Position numbers and translations under genes: made by a program. Of a stretch of DNA of 64,000 nt, positions 52,101-62,796 are shown piece by piece. Numbering within the stretch: the first letter of the stretch is position 1; each line of letters begins with the position of its first letter. Source of the DNA: Nematostella vectensis (lineage: Eukaryota > Cnidaria > Anthozoa > Actiniaria > Edwardsiidae); assembly GCF_932526225.1 (NCBI RefSeq), contig NC_064034.1, positions 12,846,887 to 12,910,886 on the forward strand, in the 5' to 3' direction. Under the pieces are notes generated by a model, which searched no databases, was not told the DNA's origin, and worked only from the letters and a program-made list of their open reading frames with translations.

Positions 52101-54945
52101 TTGTCTTAAAATTCTGTTTTAGAAATTGCGCATCAGAGAACTTGTGCATGAAACCAGATTGTATTTGTCAGAGTCCTATGTAGGGTTGGCTTAAGTACAT
52201 AATCATGTTTTTCCTCAGGTACATAGATAACATTTGCAAGAATCCTGGTGACGAAAAATTCAGAAAGATCAAGCAAAGCAATAGGATATTCCAGGTGACG
52301 TGTCTTAAATTTATAGTTTATTTTGACTTTACTCTGAGTAATTTATGTTCAATGATTTTTTCTTTAGGAAAAGGTTCTTACAATAAAAGGCGCTGTGGAG
52401 TTTCTAGTTGCTTGTGGATTTGAGTCTTCAACAATTCCAGTAGAAGGTACAATAGTAGCTGATTTGAAGTATTGTTTAAAAAATGCTGACTTTGGCCAAT
52501 CCGAAATATTTTTACCTGAATGTCATGTGAAATTTTGAATTAACATGTTTAATATGATATTAAGTTATCTATGCACATAGCCTTAAATCTGCAAAAAAAA
52601 TTGACACCTAATAACAATTTGGAAAAATATAATTGCCTAAATTCTTGACAGTTGAATTATTTTTAATGTTTTCTTTATTATTCAGATAAACAAGAACAAT
52701 TCTATGTTCTCTCTGAAGACAAAAGCAAGGACACTGAAACACTAGATTTGTACAAAGGAATATTAATATCTGTTGAGCCATTACAAATGAAATTGGATCG
52801 ACGTGCCACAGTCTACAAGCCATCATCTCAGGCAATGAAGTTTGAACTTCCCGAAGAGTTCTTTAGCTTATCATCAGAGGAAGTGAAGCGGGAATATCAA
52901 ATGAAGTATGTATCTTAAAATTTAAAATGGGAATGTACAATACTTCTTTTTCTTCAGTTTAGTGCCACAATGGCTCAAAAGTATAAACTGCTATTTGAAA
53001 TTTGTTGCCGCTGTAGATGGTGATCATGAAATAATCTGTTAGGCTGAATTAGGTCTCAGAAGTCCTGTTCTTTTAACTAGCAATACAGTAAGGTCATTAA
53101 CCTGCATTATCAACCTATAGACACGTACCAAGGGGGGTGCATAGGGTGCCCTTCTCCCCTTCGCACCCAAAAAGTTGGTCATTTCTATTCTATGACTGCA
53201 ACCCCCTCCCCCCCCCCCCCCCTACATCCACAAGAGTTACGGAACCTTGTAATTTATCGTATAACTGATTGGAGGAGCGAGAAAATAACACCCCCTAAAT
53301 CCACAAGAATTATGGAACCTTGTAATTTAACGTATAACGGATTGGAGGAGCGAGAAAATAACACCCCCCCCCCCCCCCCCCTACATCCACAAGACACAAG
53401 ATTTACGGAACCTTGTAATTTATCGTATAACAGATTAGAGGAGCAAGAAAAGAACGCCCCCCCCCCCCCCCCCCCTACATCTACAAGACACAAGAGTTAC
53501 GGAACTTTGTAATTTATCGTATAACTGATTGGAGGAACGAGAAAATAACGCCCCCCCCCCCCCCCTAAATCCACAAGAGTTACGGAACCTTGTAATTTAA
53601 TGTATAACAGATTAGGGGAGGGAGAAAATAACTACATCCACAAGAGTAACCGAACCTTGTAATTTATCGTATAACAGATTGGAGGAGCGAGAAAAGAACG
53701 CTCAACTAAGGACAAAGGCGATGAGAGAGGCCGACAAGAAACCAACGAAGACATATCGATTCACTCTTATCAGGGTTCGGTTCCCTGATGGAATTGTTCT
53801 GCAAGGTAGAATTACAAAGATATATCCACTCATACAACTCTTATATACCATGAAGAAATATCGAATAATCTTTATCTGGTAAGCCATAAATCAACACAAG
53901 GTTGAAAAAGTAGCAAAACAGCTCCGGCGAAAAACGTCAGCGCAACTACTTTGTTTCAACGTTGTGCTGATTTGTAACTTGTTTACACCACGCCTACGCA
54001 AACCATCTAGTTTTCCTACTGCTTTTCTGTAGTCTTTCTAGTTATACCACATCATCCTTATCAGGGTTCGGTTCCCTGATTACTGATAGTAATTTATTTT
54101 TTATATTGTTACTATAATGTTCAGATAAAGTTACTAAATCACTATGAACATTATTTAATTCAACGATAATCATAATAATTATTTTGTTACCCACTTTGAC
54201 AAGTAACATATTCAATCTATGATATTTTCAGGGACATTTTACTCGCGAGAAAAGCTAAAGGACTTGAGAGAGTTTGTTAGTCAGTCATTGAAGTCCGACT
54301 GGCTCCCTTTCGTTCTCTCAGAGCCGACAGGGCAACTTACGAACGAGGAGGCGACTTTCAGCGAACTTGGGCTGGTAAGTAATCATCATTTTGATGATAG
54401 TTACAAAGAAAGCTATTAAAACTACATAGCAAGAAACAATGTCATTTATTATCGTTTAAACATTAATTGGATTAGTTTGTGCTACTCTCTTTCTTTCTTT
54501 TAGTGTTTGAACTCTACTCTTTTATTACAATTCTTCCAAATATTTCACAATTCTACCACTTCCATTGAGGTTGATACTGGCGAAATATTTACCGCGCGCC
54601 GAAGGCTCGAGCTTTAGAGCAATTTTCTTTTCGGAAACACTTGCAAATCGGCTGTTACACCCGTCATTTTGCTTGAGTCGCGGTGCAGAAAAATATCCAC
54701 CTCCTAGGAGCTGTATATTGCATTTTATCCCGAGTTTCTCAACCAATCAAATTGCTTGTTCTTGCGAGGTTCCTGAGTTTCTTTATAATATAAACTTCTT
54801 TATGCACTAGGTTCCTGCAGCGGTAGTGAACTTTGCATGGGACGCTGCCATCATGGCCGACATTGCCGCTGCCAGCGGATCAGTTCAGCAAGAAGACTTC
54901 CTCAACGAGGAGCTAATGACACGGATACAAGACATGGCGACGTAA
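49163..54945 (+). CDS. UBXN6: UBX domain protein 6 (UBXN6/UBXD1)
   Basis: p97/VCP cofactor in endolysosomal and ER-associated protein handling. Exons: 49163-49481, 49996-50063, 50246-50374, 50553-50650, 52219-52294, 52368-52446, 52686-52905, 53678-53805, 54232-54374, 54811-54945. They total 1395 nt, 464 residues (human about 441), phases consistent. N-terminus MKKLFEKAKLEIKFRKAG is the conserved p97-binding start. The PUB domain spans about 150-260, with KYTEDP, RYIDNIC and EKFRKIKQSNRIFQ. The UBX domain (about 325-420) has YRFTLIRVRFPDGIVLQG and the FYSREKL and DWLPF segments. The acceptor and first bases of the 53678-53805 exon have been multiplied upstream as a minisatellite, and the stop-codon region is triplicated. 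Confidence 0.94.
50651..52218. other. 1.6-kb AT-rich intron of UBXN6
   Basis: Lies between the exon ending at 50650 and the exon starting at 52219. Very AT-rich with no coding exon. The motif AACGTCTGT recurs near 51151, 51171 and 51865, and a related TAACGTTTGT near 51357. It may derive from a decayed mobile element, but I found no clear ends. Confidence 0.5.
53120..53215 (-). repeat. Interspersed repeat, copy 3 of 3 (inverted)
   Basis: Carries CACCCAAAAAGTTGGTCATT and ATGACTGCAACCCCC, the reverse complement of the core shared by 40455-40575 and 45535-45645. It abuts the UBXN6 minisatellite. Confidence 0.5.
53210..53677 (+). repeat. Minisatellite made from a UBXN6 splice acceptor plus exon start
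   Basis: About five units of 70-95 bp precede exon 53678-53805. Each has a poly-C tract, CTACATCCACAAGA, ACGGAACCTTGTAATTTA, CGTATAAC, and then a copy of the exon's first bases, ATTGGAGGAGCGAGAAAA, with substitutions. Copies of the exon start lie near 53268, 53340, 53435, 53530 and 53609; the real one starts at 53678. Some copies keep AACAG before the exon-like part, others have AACTG or AACGG. Confidence 0.9.
54055..54081 (+). repeat. Intronic copy of a UBXN6 exon fragment
   Basis: A stretch of 23 or more bases containing TTATCAGGGTTCGGTTCCCTGAT matches, base for base, part of exon 53678-53805 near 53768-53790 (encoding LIRVRFPD). It lies about 290 bp downstream in the following intron. Confidence 0.8.
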
Positions 54946-55010
54946 AAACACCCTGTCCTTGAGGGTACAAAACATGGCGACGTAAAAACACCCTGGGTAC
55001 AAGACATGGA
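54924..55010 (+). repeat. Tandem triplication around the UBXN6 stop codon
   Basis: Coding end ACAAGACATGGCGACGTAAAAACACCCTG is followed by two further imperfect copies of the same stretch, about 30 bp apart. Only the first holds the stop used by the model (54943-54945). Confidence 0.75.
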
Positions 55011-55335
55011 GACGTGAAAAGAATACACAAAACATTGCGACATTTGAATTGACTGATTTAAATCTCTAACTGGTCAACTGACTTTGCAAAACATTTGATT
55101 TACCAAGATGACTTCGGTGACTGCAGAGAGTCTTCATGACACCGTGTAATACCAAACTCGTACCCAGACGCTAACCACCCTCTTTTTCCTTCCAGAAGCT
55201 ATTTCTTTTATTGATCAGCGACTGGGTACGAGTCTGGTGTATTTCATCTTCCATAGTGCGGCAGTACCTCAAAATTATATCAATATTTAAATAAATTATA
55301 TTACCGAAGTCGGTGTTGTTTGTGAAATAGAACTA

Positions 55336-55341
55336 AATAAA
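55336..55341 (+). promoter_or_regulatory. Candidate polyadenylation signal of UBXN6
   Basis: AATAAA about 390 bases after the UBXN6 stop, with another AATAAA-like site near 55290. Confidence 0.4.
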
Positions 55342-55581
55342 GCACTAAAGTGTACCTTATACATGAAATGAATCACAGTATTTCAAAGTAATTTATTTTA
55401 GTTACCGTCGGTTTCACTCACCGTTGCAGCTATTTGGCTAAATACACACACAAATGTACGAATACTATAAATAGGCAAAACTGTGTTCTGGGTTCCAATC
55501 GCATGACAAGTGTTGACATTTCACGCTGGGAACTCTTTTATCCAATCAGGACCATTCACGCTGGGAACTCTTTTATCCAAT

Positions 55582-55705
55582 CAGGGCCGTAGCAGGGCAT
55601 CGGGGGCATGTGCCCCCCTTCCCCCCCCCAATATTTTCAACAACTATGAGGAAATGACCAGAAGGGGCGTGGCTGTGCCCCTCCCCCAATATTTTCGACA
55701 ATTTT
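55582..55705 (+). mobile_element. Truncated copy of the CAGGGCCGTAGCAGG MITE
   Basis: Begins CAGGGCCGTAGCAGGG and contains GGAAATGACCAGAAGGGGCG, as in the complete copy at 44888-45059. The right terminal repeat is absent. Confidence 0.6.
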
Positions 55706-56148
55706 TAACCATTTTTGTTACTGGTATACAGCCGGTATCGAGCCTACATTGCCTTGGTGTGCTTCCATCCCAAATACTCGGGGAGGAGTACACAAAATCT
55801 CCTCTCCACTTTTACTTGTACTTGAAAGACGTTTTACCGTCGATTGAGTCCAAACTCTACAAATGGAGTACAGGAGCAGGATTTGCATACTCGGGAATCT
55901 AATTGACAGTCTCCTTCAAAATATTCTTACAATTTGGCGAAATCTCAAAGAAATTGCAATGATAATTATTTGTTAATGTTGACATTTATTTACTATCATT
56001 CCTAAAGCAAATTTACATAGTTTTTACTCAAATTCAGGGGGGGGGGGGTATAATGTAGTGAAAATTGTCATATTATCTCCAGAGGGGTCCGTTTCAACTG
56101 AGTGATCAAGAATGCAGCAACATCTTACATAACAAACATAAGGGAATA

Positions 56149-59100
56149 ATGAAGATGGGGGATATAAGAGTCGAGGATGGCACCGAAGAAATACCCATAT
56201 CGGGGCTATCTGTTGTCTACGTTCAACAAGACTCTCCGCCAGACTTGAACAATGCTGCGGCTATCAACGACGGCTACAGCTCGACAGGTATGCCGTGATC
56301 TCGGTTAGGTCTTGATGTGGTATTTATCAGTAAACATTAGTTACTCCTGGCTGTTTACAGTTATGATACAGATGGGCGTTTTAGGTAAACACACTCCGGC
56401 TTAAATTAGTGTTGGAGGGATTTTGGTTAAGGATTTAGGATTTAGGAAAACTCTTTTATTGCAATTGCCAATAAACCCTCTTTAAGTTATGTAAACGTTA
56501 AAAATCCTTTCCGTCAGCACTTTACTTGAATTCTCGAAACTCTGTTGATATCAATGAAATTTCAATGTTGTGGCCAAGTTCAATGTTGTGGCCAAAGCAC
56601 ACAAGACTTCCTAGTTTTCTTTGATTTATGCCGAAGGATAGAGCTCTCGCAAGGTTAAGATTTTATTGTTTATTCTGAGTGATAAGCTGGTTATGCTTCA
56701 TTACTTTGCTATTTGCATGTGTAAATATAATGCACATTCGAATTACAGTAAATGTTGCCGTGTACAAAGTTCGTAATATTTGAAATTGCACATAGCACGC
56801 GGGCAAAAAAAACACTTAACTATTTTTTTGCTTTTTATTTACGTGATATTGCAAACGGATGCAATTAATCTAGATGCCAGATGTTTTTGGCTTTCTAGAG
56901 TAAAATGGTATGTACAGAGGACCCATTTCCACACAGTTCTACAAAAAAAATACATAACATGTGCATCCCACCCAATCACCCCCGGCCAGTTTTGAGCAAT
57001 TTATCCCTGGCCCTCCCCTACCCATAAGGATAAAAGCTGATAAGTCACTTTGATAGTTATCACACTTTCGCTGCCCCTTTTCCAGGGGACATCGTATTGC
57101 CAATCAAAAAGGGCGCTGAAGACTTCAAGCGCGTCACGCTAGAGTGGCAGGATATTAACGTGACGGTACCCATAAAAAAAGGCAACATATGTAAACGCCT
57201 TTGCTGCAGATCAGGCGAGGACGATGGACCCCGATCAAAGCAGATCCTTTCCAACGGTAAATACGAGTTTGTAGAAAAAAAGCTTTATCGATAAGACCGA
57301 TACGATTTTAGAATAAAATAGACGACACGCTTAAATGATAATGCTACTAAGTTCCTATGTGTGAAAAGTGGTATCAATGCGGTATACGATCTCAAAGTCG
57401 TCATAAGTCTGCCATACAGAAAAGAAGATGCCAAAACATCTTTGTATTTCGTACCGAGAGATGGATAACTGTGGCTCGCTACCTTTTTAGTCACCGCTCA
57501 GGTGAGCTCTTGAACACTTGTACCGATAGATATAGGCGAACAAAAACTGGTAGTCGTCTCTAATAGTTATCTTTAATTTAATCGGTTATTTTGCATCTAT
57601 TGATCCAAACCTCTAATACCCTTTATCGTTTCCCTTTTAGTCACTGGTAAAGTGAGCCCTGGGACACTACTTGCTGTCATGGGTGCAAGGTGGGTCTATC
57701 TTTATAATCCTGGGGGTGGGAGTGGGGGTGAGGGGGATGGGGGTGAGCCCTGGAACACTGCTTGCTGAAAAAGGTGCATGTTGAGTCTCTATATATAATC
57801 CTGGGGGGGGGGGGGGGGAAGGAGCGGCGCTGGAACACTGCTTGCTAAAATAGGTGCAAGGTGGGTCTATCTATATAATCCTGGGGGGGGGGGGGGAGAG
57901 GCCTGGAACACTGCTTGCTGTAATAGACGCAAGTTGAGTCTCTATATAATCCTGGGGGGGAAGGGGTGAGCGGCGCTGGAACACTGCTTGCTGAAATAGA
58001 TGCAAGGTGAGTCTATCTATATAATCCTGGGTGGGGGGGGGGGGGAGAGGCCTGGAACACTGCTTGCTGAAATAGATTCAAGGTGAGTCTATCTATATAA
58101 TCCTGGGGGGGGGGGGGAGGAGAGGCCTGGAACACTGTTTGCTGTAATAGACGCAAGTTGAGTCTATCTATATAATCCTTGGGGGGAGGGGTGAGCGGCG
58201 CTGGAACACTGCTTGCTGAAATAGATGCAAGGTGAGTCTATCTATATAATCCTGGGTGGGGGGGGGGGGGGGAGAGGCCTGGAACACTGCTTGCTGAAAT
58301 AGATGCAAGGTGAGTCTATCTATATAATCCTGGGTGGGGGAAGACCTGGGGAGGGAAGATGCTACAAGGCAATGAAGCTAATGGCAACTGTTTTCCTTCT
58401 CAGTGGAGCTGGTAAATCGACATTGATAAACGTCCTCGCTCATCGTAACATCGGCAGTATGCACGTGAGTGGTGTGGTGAAGGCAAACAACAAGACTCTG
58501 GGTTTGGCCATCAACAGCATCTCCGCGTACATCCAGCAGGAAGATCTGTTCAGGGAACACCTCAAGTTCCAGGTACCAAGAGGCAGCTATCTTTTTTTTG
58601 ATGCTATACTGGTATAATAATATACATGCACAAATTTCCGATTTTGATTGGCTGAGAGCAGTGCAATTTTCATGTAACACCAGTGCAGAAAGTTGTAATA
58701 CCAGTGCAATTACATTAAAAGTCAAAATCCACGAAAATTAGTATTTTCTTACACGATAGATACTGTATAATACTCTACACGAATTTTAACCCTTTTTTGA
58801 TAAAAACAATTCAAACATTAGAAGGAAAATGCGAGCAAAGACATGAAAATTGTTAGAATTTCGATGCGAAAGTTTTCCATTTTGTTCACAACTCGTCACG
58901 CGCGCTGTTGACTAATCACACCAGTTATGACAAGAGCGCGCGCTGTTTTACCGTGTTTCAAACAAAAACTTGACTTTCCTAATTTGTACATGTATATTAT
59001 TAAAGTAATCATACAAAATAAAAGAGAATCCAATGCATTTGCACTTTTAAGATTACTAAAAACATATTGACTCAAGACCTAGTTGAATTATCATATATCT

Positions 59101-60310
59101 GGCTTTTCTGTATAATGAACTAATTACTACAATAAAACCATCGAAAATAAGGAAATCTAAAATCAAATACATTCTTGCTTCTTTTAGGCGTTATTGCGAA
59201 AGGATAGACACGTTCCTGATAAGGAAAGAATGCTTAAAGTGGAAGAGGTTATAACCGAGGTAAGCTTTAACCAGGTCCTTTGTGACTAAATTATCTGCCA
59301 CTTCCTCCATCGCAAATTTAGCAATTAGGCCTTGAGGTCGATTGGACTAACTGTTTAAGAATTCCCCCACAAGATGGTCAAACTTTGACAAAAAGAAAAT
59401 CAAACTGCGATCCAGCCGCCAATTTCCCGACCTTTTCACTACTCACCATCCATTAGTAGCTCAGCCAATCAGAATGCAGGATTTGTTATATACCTAGTTG
59501 GTGAATTCTAAAATTTTGTTATCATATTCAGCTCGAGGTGTGCTTTTACTGAAACCTTTGTGACCAAATTTGTCACTACATATCGCATATCCCTCGTCTG
59601 TCCTTTTCAGCTAGGACTTCTTAAGTGTGCAGACACGGTGATTGGTACACCAGGTCGAGTGCGCGGGATTTCTGGCGGAGAGCAGAAACGCCTAAGCTTT
59701 GCTTCTGAGGTACAGTGGAATTGATATAATGATGTGATATGTGTAATGGTGTGACATGTGTAATAACGATATGACATGTTTAATGATGTGACATGTGTAA
59801 TGATGTGACATGTGTAATGGTGCGACATGTTTTTGATGTGACATGTGTAATGATGTGACATGTGTAATGATGTGACATGTGTAATGGCATGTAATGATGT
59901 GACATGTGCAATGATGTGACATGTGTAATAGCATGACATGTGTAATGGCATGACATGTGTAATGTTTTGACATGTGTAATGATGTGACATGTGTAATGGT
60001 GTGACATGTGTAATGATGTGACATGTGTAATGGTGTTACATGTGTAATGCACTGTATAAATACCATACCGATACCATGCTGCTCTCTGTTAATACTCAGG
60101 TAAAACTATTCCGATTTATATTGTCTTTCATCATCCTGATCAGATTTTAACTGGACCATCTATTCTGTTCGCGGACGAGCCGACGTCCGGCTTGGATTCA
60201 TTTATGGCGCAGAGTGTGGTGGCCACGCTACAGAAACTCGCGGCTCAGGGAAGGACTATCATCTGTACCATCCACCAGCCCTCTTCTGAAGTGTACAACA
60301 TGTTCTCAAG
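56149..60310 (+). CDS. ABCG (White-like) transporter, nucleotide-binding half, broken
   Basis: Half-transporter ATPase domain. Exons: 56149-56287 (acceptor at 56082, 5' UTR before the ATG), 57086-57256, 57641-57689, 58404-58572, 59188-59259, 59611-59709, 60144-60310. Phases agree through the last exon, which ends with two bases over. Walker A GASGAGKST is completed across the 57689/58404 junction. The Q-loop is in [11 protein letters not shown], the signature is [14 protein letters not shown], Walker B is [13 protein letters not shown] and the H-loop is TIHQPSSEV. Compared with White, about six residues (the xGTLTx stretch between DLF and REHL) are missing. No membrane domain follows on this strand; the expected linker and TM exons are absent, and matching TM exons lie inverted at 60905-62434. 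Earlier Met codons exist in frame only if the upstream intron is read. Confidence 0.85.
57690..58345 (+). repeat. Minisatellite made from an ABCG exon end plus its splice donor
   Basis: About eight units of 70-80 bp follow exon 57641-57689. Each repeats a degraded copy of the exon end (CTGGAACACTGCTTGCTG), then a GCAAG joined to GTGAGTCTATC or GTTGAGTC-like sequence, then ATATAATCCTGGG and a poly-G run. The original exon reads GGGACACTACTTGCTG...GCAAG followed by GTGGGTCTATC. Several copies keep a good donor consensus. Confidence 0.9.
59715..60052 (+). repeat. About 17-bp minisatellite in ABCG intron
   Basis: About 20 units built on GACATGTGTAATGATGT, starting shortly after the donor at 59710 and ending about 90 bp before the acceptor at 60143. 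Minus-strand open frames through it (HMSHHYTC repeats) are artefacts of the repeat. Confidence 0.9.
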
Positions 60311-60904
60311 GTGATGATGTCAAGAGCTTTAAACTTAGAAAGGCTGAAAAGGAACTAAAGAATGACCCTGCGAAAACTGGATGCGCAACTGAGGTACCAT
60401 TTGCTACAATTTGCTACAATTTGGTACATTCATTTATTCGTTCGTTCGTTCGTTCATTCACTCTGTCGCAGGTTTTAACATCCGTACAAAACAACAGAAC
60501 TCAATTTATGGTTACTGACCTATAGAGACGGCGGTATTTGTGACAAGCATCAAAACGACAAAGCAGATGAGAAACCGGGTGAACTCTGATCGGAGACCTG
60601 CGCAGAATAACAGTAATCATTTACGGCAAAGTGAGGCTACATAACAGGTGGTGTGGACCACAAGTTAGCCAACGGTAAAAATAAGAGATTCAAGGCTGAG
60701 TCTTACTAGAGAAGGGAGCGGAGAAGGAGAATGGCAGCTGTGTAATATACGAGAAGAGGGAAAAGGGTAGCAATGAAAATTAAACAGTTATTGTTCCTTT
60801 TCAATTTCTTCTAATTCAGATTTTCACGTGCGTGGGCACGTAACGTCTCCGATTGGTTTCCCGCTTCCTGCTAATGATAGAGAGGGGAGAGGGCGTTGAC
60901 TTAC

Positions 60905-62434
60905 CAATCATCCAATAGGGTATCACTGATATCAGGAATGGGGAAATAACGAAAATCGGCAACTGAAATTCAAAAAGGAAAAAGAATCATTTACCCATGC
61001 TTATCAATAGTAGGCTCGATTTCCAGCTCGTTTTTGTGATAAAGCCAAGCGAAGGCTAGAAATAGAGCCTTAATCGATAGATGCGCTGAATAAGTGAGCT
61101 AACCTCGGTCAAAGTCTTGCAAAGGAAATACACGTCCGTCCTGTACATGCCGTTTTTGTGATCGCGCAGGAAAACTGGAAGCTCAATAGGAAATACCTGA
61201 TAGAGACAACAGATAGAGCATCATTTATGGTCATAGAGACGAGCAATGTCGTAGATATCACGTGACAGGCCGCCGTGAGTAAACAGATTGCTATTTACAA
61301 GAAAACAAGTTAGAAACTTTGATTATTGGCGCTATATTCGATACTAATCAATGTATTTAGCTAGACTTTGTGGTTCAGAGTAAGGGCCTTATTTTCTCAA
61401 ATGAAATGCTTTATAAAATCTATCTTATCCTCTGGGACCCAGGCCGACGCGGCAGCGGGAGTTCGCGCGGTCTCCATGTCACCCTGGGTCCTAGTTGATG
61501 GAGTTCTCTCGCACCTCAGGCCATCTTAGGCTATACATGCTCGCAGTTCGATCGACTACTTACAAAATAAACAGCTTGAAGGCTAGAAAAGGCTAACGTC
61601 GTGATTAAGAAAAACAAAGCCCCAGAGATGTTCTGAATACTGTCCGCGTCGATGTTTGTCTGTAAGTACACCAATCCCGCAAGCAGCCCCATGAACTGAC
61701 AAGAGAAACAAGCACCAGCTATTACCGTACAGTGGTATACCTCCATTAAGTGCCAACCTACGGGACCTCAATCATCGGGACCAACACTTTATACGGATTA
61801 TCTTCAGAAAGCGACTAAAAATATGGTGCAAGATATAGTGACACTCTGTCGTCTAAATCACATTAGTGACTTGTCTGATAATGAAATTTTCTGAATGTAA
61901 TAGGAAAAGTAAACGTGGTTAGAGCACCCTTGTACTCTTGTTCTATCCTCTACTCTCAAAGCTCTTACATTTTAAAATCCTTATACGCATTAAGAATGGC
62001 AAACCCTGGAGCTGAGGAGCACAAGCTTTTAGTAACCTCACATACGTTCAATAAGTCACATTTAGGACCAAGAAACAAAAAAAATTCTATCCATGTCTCT
62101 ACCGAGAATCGAACCCATTTCAGTAGGTAAGAGAACCCATACACTGATACGCTAACATTAAGAGCCAGAAGTAATTTCGAACAAGGACTGGGAAATGGTT
62201 GGCGAAGGCGCTTGAAATAGGTTTTCGCTTAAAGAGGTATAAAAACAGATATTTAGGGACTTTCAAGAGGAGGTGGTCACTTCTAAAAATAGGTGGCCGC
62301 ATGATTGAGGCATTATTTTTGTACTCACAATACTCTGAAGAATTCGTATTCTGAACATAAGCACATCTCTTCGGTTGCTGAGCCAACTTCGCCACATGAC
62401 AGTCTTGAATTGCCGCCACCACGACGCCTTGTAT
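60905..62434 (-). pseudogene. ABCG transmembrane-domain exons in inverted orientation
   Basis: Four exons in coding order on the minus strand: 62434-62329, 61695-61564, 61196-61104, 60962-60905. They read ASWWRQFKTVMWRSWLS, then GLLAGLVYLQTN...SGALFFLITTLAFSSLQAVYF, then VFPIELPVFLRDHKNGMYRT, then LPIFVISPFLISVIPYWMIG. This is the first part of an ABCG/White membrane domain, with intact splice sites and no stops. It lacks a nucleotide-binding domain upstream and later TM helices downstream within the window, and faces the nucleotide-binding exons at 56149-60310. Most simply it is the second half of that gene, inverted by rearrangement or misassembly. A second, convergent ABCG gene is the alternative. 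Called pseudogene only because the two halves cannot be joined as placed. Confidence 0.75.
62075..62180 (-). repeat. tRNA-like SINE fragment
   Basis: On the minus strand the segment has a B-box-like GGGTTCGATTCTC preceded by TTAGCGTATCAGTGTATGGG, resembling the D- to T-arm region of a tRNA-derived SINE. It does not fold into a convincing tRNA by eye. Confidence 0.35.
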
Positions 62435-62639
62435 CTGGTGATGAGCTAGATTAGATTTACCATTATAATATAACAGCAACACGCGTCTACTAAGAACATT
62501 GAAAAAAAAATGCCAAGAGTATGTAACAAGACAACGTAAATTTTTCCTAAATAAATACAGAGGGACAGTTTTTTTTTGAAAAATGGATTATATACGGAGG
62601 ATTTCCTACTTTTAGGTCCCTATATCCAAACGCTTAATT

Positions 62640-62690
62640 TTAAACAATCATTAGGAAATGACCAGTAGAGGCGTGGCTGTGCCGCGTCTT
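62640..62690 (+). mobile_element. Fragment of the CAGGGCCGTAGCAGG MITE
   Basis: Contains AGGAAATGACCAGTAGAGGC and GTGGCTGTGCC, matching the interior of the copies at 44888-45059 and 55582-55705. It sits right at the point where the GC-rich virus-like segment begins. Confidence 0.55.
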
Positions 62691-62796
62691 AACTAAACTT
62701 ACGGTTCGTGTGACCATTCAGCTTCCATAAACGAGTCAGTAGTAATGAGGGCTGCGCCAGGTGACATTCGGGCCCCACTGCGCATGTGCGGGCGCA

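Larger units (their letters stand above)
54946..56082. other. Intergenic region UBXN6 to ABCG
   Basis: No coding exon recognised. Holds the UBXN6 3' flank, a 32-bp direct duplication (GCTGGGAACTCTTTTATCCA near 55525 and 55560) and a truncated hAT-like MITE copy at 55582-55705. Confidence 0.6.

Noticed and set aside
59607-60066. HMSHHYTC-repeat open frames on the minus strand
   Set aside because: Open in all three frames because of the short intronic minisatellite inside the ABCG gene.
62060-62180. A functional tRNA gene
   Set aside because: Only B-box-like and weak A-box-like parts are visible and no cloverleaf forms by eye; listed as a SINE-like fragment instead.
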